Shown: piece after piece, positions 6,330-9,716 of the stretch | Numbering within the stretch: the first letter of the stretch is position 1 | Layout of the letters: every line of letters starts with the position of its first letter | Origin: an uncultured Bacillota bacterium | Lineage (GTDB): Bacteria; Bacillota; Clostridia; Peptostreptococcales; Anaerovoracaceae | DNA length: 9,716 bases | Direction of reading: 5' to 3' | NCBI GenBank assembly: GCA_946631075.1 | Contig: CAMOZS010000052.1 | Span: 1 to 9,716, forward strand | Program-made: the position numbers and the translations under genes | The notes under the pieces: generated by a model | The model's database searches: none | Seen by the model: the letters and a program-made list of their open reading frames with translations, nothing else | What the model was told of the DNA's origin: nothing

Positions 6330-7301
6330 TTGAAAGAGATCAAGATCGGATTGCTGGGACTTGGCAATATCGGGACCGGCACCTACAAGACCCTGGAGAT
6401 GAACCGGGATCAGATCGAAGGCAGCGTTGGCGCCCCCGTCAATATTGTCAAAATCCTTGAGAAGGACATCGACAGAGACCGCGGCATCGAAGTGCCGAGA
6501 GAAAAGTTCGTCGCAAAGGCTGAGGACATCTTCGAAGACCCTGAGATCGACATCGTCATCGAACTTCTGGGCGGGATCGAACCGGCTTCCACCCTTATCG
6601 AGAGCGCCCTGCGCAGCGGCAAGCATGTGGTCACCGCCAACAAGGCGGCGGTGGCGGCCAGCTACCACCGGCTGACTCAGGCTACCGAAGAAGGCGGCGT
6701 CCAGCTTCGCTTCGAAGCCAGCGTCGGCGGCGGCATCCCCGTTCTGACCGCCCTGACCGGATGTCTGCAGGCCAATAAATTCAGCCGGGTCCTTGGCATC
6801 GTCAACGGAACCACCAACTACATTTTAGATAAGATGACCACGGAAGGTCTCAGCTACGATGAGGTCCTCAGGGACGCTCAGGCCAAGGGCTTCGCCGAGG
6901 CTGACCCGACCGCCGATGTGGAAGGGATCGACGCGGCCAACAAGCTGAGCATCCTGATGGCCCTGATGTTTGACCACTACGTCCATCCCAAGGACATCCC
7001 GACCAGAGGCATCACGGAAGTGACGGCCGCTGACATCGAGGACGCCCGGTCCAAAAAGCAGCTGATCAAGCTGATCGCCTACGCGGAGAAGATGGAGGAC
7101 GGGACCATCAAGTATGAAGTCCGGCCCATGCGGATCATCGACACCCATCCCCTCAGCGGGGTCCACAGAGAATACAACGCTGTCTTCGTCGAAGGCAACG
7201 CTGTGGGCAACCTGATGTTCTACGGACCGGGAGCAGGCCCCCTGCCCACCGGAAGCGCTGTGATGGGCGACGTGATGGAGATCGCCAAAACATTAGTATA
7301 A
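6330..7301 (+). CDS. hom: Homoserine dehydrogenase, short form without ACT domain
   Basis: Reduces aspartate 4-semialdehyde to homoserine with NAD(P)H, the branch leading to threonine and methionine. 323 residues from the TTG at 6330, chosen by its GGAGGA site. Order: Rossmann loop GLLGLGNIGTG (7-17), TANKAAVA (102-109, cofactor-contacting Lys105), EASVGGGIPVL (129-139), NGTTNYILDKM (159-169), then the catalytic stretch EADPTADVEGIDAANKL (190-206) with Asp201 and Lys205, and the C-terminal YGPGAGPLPTGSAVMGD (298-314). Catalytic elements are complete. The protein ends right after this block. Bacillus-type Hom enzymes (over 400 residues) continue with an ACT domain for threonine feedback, so this one probably lacks that allosteric control. 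The next gene starts 12 bases later with its own ribosome site, so I see no sign of a frameshifted ACT remnant. Confidence 0.95.
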   Translation: MKEIKIGLLGLGNIGTGTYKTLEMNRDQIEGSVGAPVNIVKILEKDIDRDRGIEVPREKFVAKAEDIFEDPEIDIVIELLGGIEPASTLIESALRSGKHVVTANKAAVAASYHRLTQATEEGGVQLRFEASVGGGIPVLTALTGCLQANKFSRVLGIVNGTTNYILDKMTTEGLSYDEVLRDAQAKGFAEADPTADVEGIDAANKLSILMALMFDHYVHPKDIPTRGITEVTAADIEDARSKKQLIKLIAYAEKMEDGTIKYEVRPMRIIDTHPLSGVHREYNAVFVEGNAVGNLMFYGPGAGPLPTGSAVMGDVMEIAKTLV

Positions 7302-7313
7302 AAGGAGAATACA

Positions 7314-7817
<504 letters not shown>

Positions 7818-7850
7818 CCCGGGCGGAAGCCTGAACCGAAACGAAACAAA

Positions 7851-7884
7851 AGGAGCTGGTCATCTGACCTGCTCCTATTTTTTC
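7851..7884. terminator. Bidirectional intrinsic terminator between convergent operons
   Basis: Stem AGGAGC (7851-7856) with GCTCCT (7871-7876), a T-T mismatch, then GGTC/GACC closing an ATCT loop. Plus-strand tail is ATTTTTTC (7877-7884); on the minus strand the stem is followed by TTTTGTTT. It ends the hom operon rightwards and the rdgB operon leftwards. The minus-strand stop codon of the membrane protein (7875-7877) is built into the stem base, and the U-tract encodes its last lysines. Confidence 0.85.
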
Positions 7885-8885
7885 TCTTCTCTGTTATCCT
7901 TGTCCCATTCCACTTCTTTCGGGGGAGCCGAGTCCTCGCCCAGCAGGATGTCCTTGATGGTCCCCAGTCCGAACTCATCCGGGTCCGTATCGAATTTGCT
8001 CTGCCGCCATTCCTGCTCCATGATCAGATGCTCCGGAGGCTGGCGCTTGCTGAAGGGCTGCCTGGTGTCCTCCCAGACTTTGTTGCAGAACACGCCCAGA
8101 AGCAGTACCCAGGCCAGGAGGAAGAACCAGATCAGGATAGCGACGACCGATGACAGGGCCCCGTATACGATATCGTAGTTAGCCAGGGAGCTGGTGTACA
8201 TCGAATAAGCCGCGGTCACGATCAACATGCCCAGGGCCGCGAAGATGGTCCCCGGAATGACGCGCTTGAATGGTTTGCGGACGGTCGGGAGCATGTAGAA
8301 GTTGAAGCCGATCATGCCGAAATAGAGGAAGAAGCCAAGAGGCCACCGGAGCCAGAACCAGATGCTGTCTACATAGCGGTCGGGATCCTGCCCGATCAGC
8401 GAGAAGATGGAGGTCAGGATCAGCTTGCCGTAACAGAGGATCACGATGGATACAACGATCGTGAGGATGGTGACGAACAGGGTCCCTATCGCCCGGACCC
8501 GTTCGATAAAGTAGTTCCTGCCTGTGCTGGCTCCCTCGGTCAGGGTGTAGTTGGCGATCCTGGTCAGGGCGAAGGATGCCCGTGATCCCGCCCACAAAGC
8601 GATGATGATGAAGATGATATTACCGAAACCGATGGAGGAGAAGGTGAAGAGGTTGCTCATCAGGCCCGAGATCTGCTGGCCGGTGTATTCATACATGGTC
8701 GACAGGGCCGTTCCCATGCTGATGTTGAACAGGCCCAGGACCTGAACGATCAGAATGATGATCGGGACGATAGACAGGACAAGGTAAAAGGAAACCTGGG
8801 CCGCAAACCCCTGATAGTAAGGGTCCTGCAGCTGGCGGAATCCCATCATGAACATTCTGATAAACCGGTCCTTAAACTCTTTCAT
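7875..8885 (-). CDS. YihY/BrkB-family integral membrane protein
   Basis: 336-residue polytopic inner-membrane protein of the YihY/virulence factor BrkB family (once misnamed ribonuclease BN). The biochemical role of the family is not settled. Six hydrophobic segments are visible at about 30-53, 86-106, 133-155, 178-200, 209-231 and 242-268. The family-like elements are the first segment with its preceding GFAAQVSFYLVLSIVP and the last (YGALSSVVAILIWFFLLAWV, then LLGVFCNKVWE). A charged cytoplasmic tail of about 66 residues follows, ending in REEKK. The start is less certain than its neighbours: GAGGGG abuts the ATG at 8885 too closely, while AAGAGG is about 13 bases away. It is 18 bases downstream of rdgB, so probably the second gene of that operon. 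I cannot assign a transport substrate. Confidence 0.88.
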   Translation of the reverse strand: MKEFKDRFIRMFMMGFRQLQDPYYQGFAAQVSFYLVLSIVPIIILIVQVLGLFNISMGTALSTMYEYTGQQISGLMSNLFTFSSIGFGNIIFIIIALWAGSRASFALTRIANYTLTEGASTGRNYFIERVRAIGTLFVTILTIVVSIVILCYGKLILTSIFSLIGQDPDRYVDSIWFWLRWPLGFFLYFGMIGFNFYMLPTVRKPFKRVIPGTIFAALGMLIVTAAYSMYTSSLANYDIVYGALSSVVAILIWFFLLAWVLLLGVFCNKVWEDTRQPFSKRQPPEHLIMEQEWRQSKFDTDPDEFGLGTIKDILLGEDSAPPKEVEWDKDNREEKK

Positions 8886-8903
8886 CCCCTCTGGTCTTAC
8901 CTC

Positions 8904-9551
8904 TTAACGCGTATGCTCCTCCAGCTTTTGCCTGAGTTCCTTCAGCGCGTTGGCCCTGTGGCTGATCTGATTCTTCAGCTCCGCCGGCAGCTGGCCGAAT
9001 GTCTGATCATAGCCTTCCGGAACAAACATCGGATCATAGCCGAATCCGCCGCTGCCCCTCTCCTCCAGCAGGATATGTCCCTCGACCGTTCCCCTGGCGG
9101 TGATGTGGCTTCCGTCCGGAAATACCATGGTGATCACCGAAACGAACCGGCCGGTCCGCTCCTCATAGGGGAAGGGGCTCAGAAGCCGGATCAGTTTCTG
9201 ATTGTTGGCTTCATCGTCGCTGTCCTCGCCGGGAGCATGGTCCTCGGTCAGGTCATCGCTCATGGCCGCGTACCGGGCGGAATAGATCCCCGGTGCTCCG
9301 CCCAGGGCATCCGCTTCGATCCCGGAATCGTCGGCGATGGTGATCTGCCCGCACAGTTTCATGACCTCGAAAGCCTTCTTGTAGGAATTCTCCTCAAAGG
9401 TCTTCCCGTCCTCCACGATCTCCACCGGCGGTATGCCCGCCTGGTCCCGGGATATGATCTTCATCCCGAACTGGCTGGTGATCTGGTCGATCTCCCTGAT
9501 CTTGTGTTCATTGCGTGTCGCCGCGACGATGGTCTTTCCTGACAGATCCAT
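8904..9551 (-). CDS. rdgB: XTP/dITP diphosphatase (non-canonical purine NTP pyrophosphatase)
   Basis: Hydrolyses dITP, ITP and XTP to monophosphates and pyrophosphate, keeping deaminated purines out of DNA and RNA; cytoplasmic dimer of the Ham1/RdgB family. The start chosen is the ATG at 9549-9551 (215 residues). GAGGT (9556-9560) precedes it, and the protein then opens MDLSGKTIVAATRN as the family requires. A longer frame from 9632 would add 27 unrelated residues and start upstream of the predicted transcription start. Motifs: ATRNEHKIREI (11-21), TFEENSYKKA (51-60), catalytic ADDSG (73-77, Asp74/Asp75), GAPGIYSARYA (85-95), GGFGYDPMF (168-176) and SHRANAL (197-203). An acidic insertion of roughly a dozen residues (about 96-110, MSDDLTEDHAPGED) precedes the DEANNQKL helix, longer than in typical members. 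It heads the operon with the downstream membrane protein. Confidence 0.96.
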   Translation of the reverse strand: MDLSGKTIVAATRNEHKIREIDQITSQFGMKIISRDQAGIPPVEIVEDGKTFEENSYKKAFEVMKLCGQITIADDSGIEADALGGAPGIYSARYAAMSDDLTEDHAPGEDSDDEANNQKLIRLLSPFPYEERTGRFVSVITMVFPDGSHITARGTVEGHILLEERGSGGFGYDPMFVPEGYDQTFGQLPAELKNQISHRANALKELRQKLEEHTR

Positions 9552-9598
9552 GTTTACCTCGATTCCCGCGCAAAGGCTGGCTTCAGATAGTTTTTGAT

Positions 9599-9632
9599 AG
9601 TATAGTATAGCACAATTTGCCAAAACGAACAA
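9599..9632 (-). promoter_or_regulatory. Candidate rdgB promoter with tandem overlapping -10 hexamers
   Basis: Minus-strand extended -10 TGCTATACT (hexamer 9604-9609) with a weak -35 TTGTTC (9627-9632) at 17 bases. A second TATACT (9599-9604) overlaps it by one base, so two start points five bases apart are possible. The leader is about 40-46 bases. The -35 lies within the tail of the upstream terminator. Confidence 0.6.
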
Positions 9633-9662
9633 ACGGCGCGGGATGATCTCACATCCCGCGCC
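9621..9662 (-). terminator. Strong intrinsic terminator of the upstream minus-strand gene
   Basis: Perfect 11-bp GC-rich stem: GGCGCGGGATG (9635-9645) pairs with CATCCCGCGCC (9652-9662) around a six-base loop. On the minus strand it is followed by the T-rich GTTTGTTCGTTTT (9634 down to about 9622). The plus-strand side has no T-tract, so it acts leftwards, ending the gene whose stop lies at 9683. Confidence 0.85.
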
Positions 9663-9682
9663 TGCTCCTTAACGCAATTAAC

Positions 9683-9716
9683 TTACTCTTCCTTGACCCC
9701 TACCGGCTCGAAGTAT
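9683..9716 (-). CDS. C-terminal fragment of an upstream gene, unidentified
   Basis: A minus-strand frame entering at the window edge reads YFEPVGVKEE and stops with TAA at 9683-9685. It lies 20 bases before a strong terminator of the same orientation, which is what supports it as a real gene end. Only ten codons are visible, too few to identify the protein. Another frame also stays open briefly, so the reading frame is a judgement. Confidence 0.5.
   Translation of the reverse strand, partial: YFEPVGVKEE

Noticed and set aside
8913..9542. A 209-codon plus-strand frame opposite rdgB
   Set aside because: Same reason: a mirror of a conserved gene with intact motifs on the minus strand.
9564..9571. 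TCCCGCGC repeat shared by the rdgB leader and the upstream terminator stem
   Set aside because: Eight bases only, and the terminator arm would not be in the rdgB transcript, so pairing in one RNA is unlikely.
9609..9624. TGGCAAATTGTGC before rdgB as a sigma-54 promoter
   Set aside because: Only eight bases separate the GG and GC instead of ten, and the extended -10 TGCTATACT explains the region better.
9552..9632. Longer rdgB start at 9632
   Set aside because: The extension covers the promoter and its residues do not match the family; GAGGT supports the ATG at 9551.

Overview
The window looks like the chromosome of a Bacillota bacterium, most likely a clostridial one with moderately high GC. 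The evidence is the gap-pgk-tpiA-eno order, AGGAGG-type ribosome binding sites before most genes, TGn extended -10 promoters, a sigma-54 gene beside the glycolytic genes, and a SEC-C protein behind homoserine dehydrogenase. The region is almost entirely coding, and no stretch over 300 bases lacks a gene. I see no tRNA, rRNA, CRISPR array, insertion sequence or phage gene.

Left part (1-6195, all minus strand; transcription runs right to left): trmL (tRNA wobble methyltransferase), rpoN (sigma-54), then gap, pgk, tpiA and eno, the last cut by the window edge. The four glycolytic genes carry out the steps from triose phosphate interconversion to phosphoenolpyruvate, except the phosphoglycerate mutase step. 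No gpmI lies between tpiA and eno, and no cggR-type repressor precedes gap. Sigma-70-type promoters can be proposed before trmL, rpoN and gap. The gap candidate has its -35 overlapping the rpoN stop codon.

Middle (6196-7876): a divergent intergenic region drives trmL leftwards and a two-gene operon rightwards. That operon is hom (a short homoserine dehydrogenase without an ACT domain, TTG start) plus a small SEC-C zinc-motif protein. It ends in a bidirectional hairpin terminator overlapping the 3' end of the convergent gene.

Right part (7875-9716, minus strand): a fragment of an upstream coding region, a strong GC-rich terminator, then rdgB (XTP/dITP pyrophosphatase) and a YihY/BrkB-type membrane protein, probably one operon.

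This is mainly core metabolism and housekeeping, and I do not see an undescribed multi-gene system. The best leads are: the atypical cofactor-binding residues in GapA (Tyr at the usual NAD-specificity Asp, and a GISGFGRISR loop); the glycolytic cluster without gpmI and cggR; palindromes placed at the gap, rpoN and hom promoters; and the ACT-less Hom.
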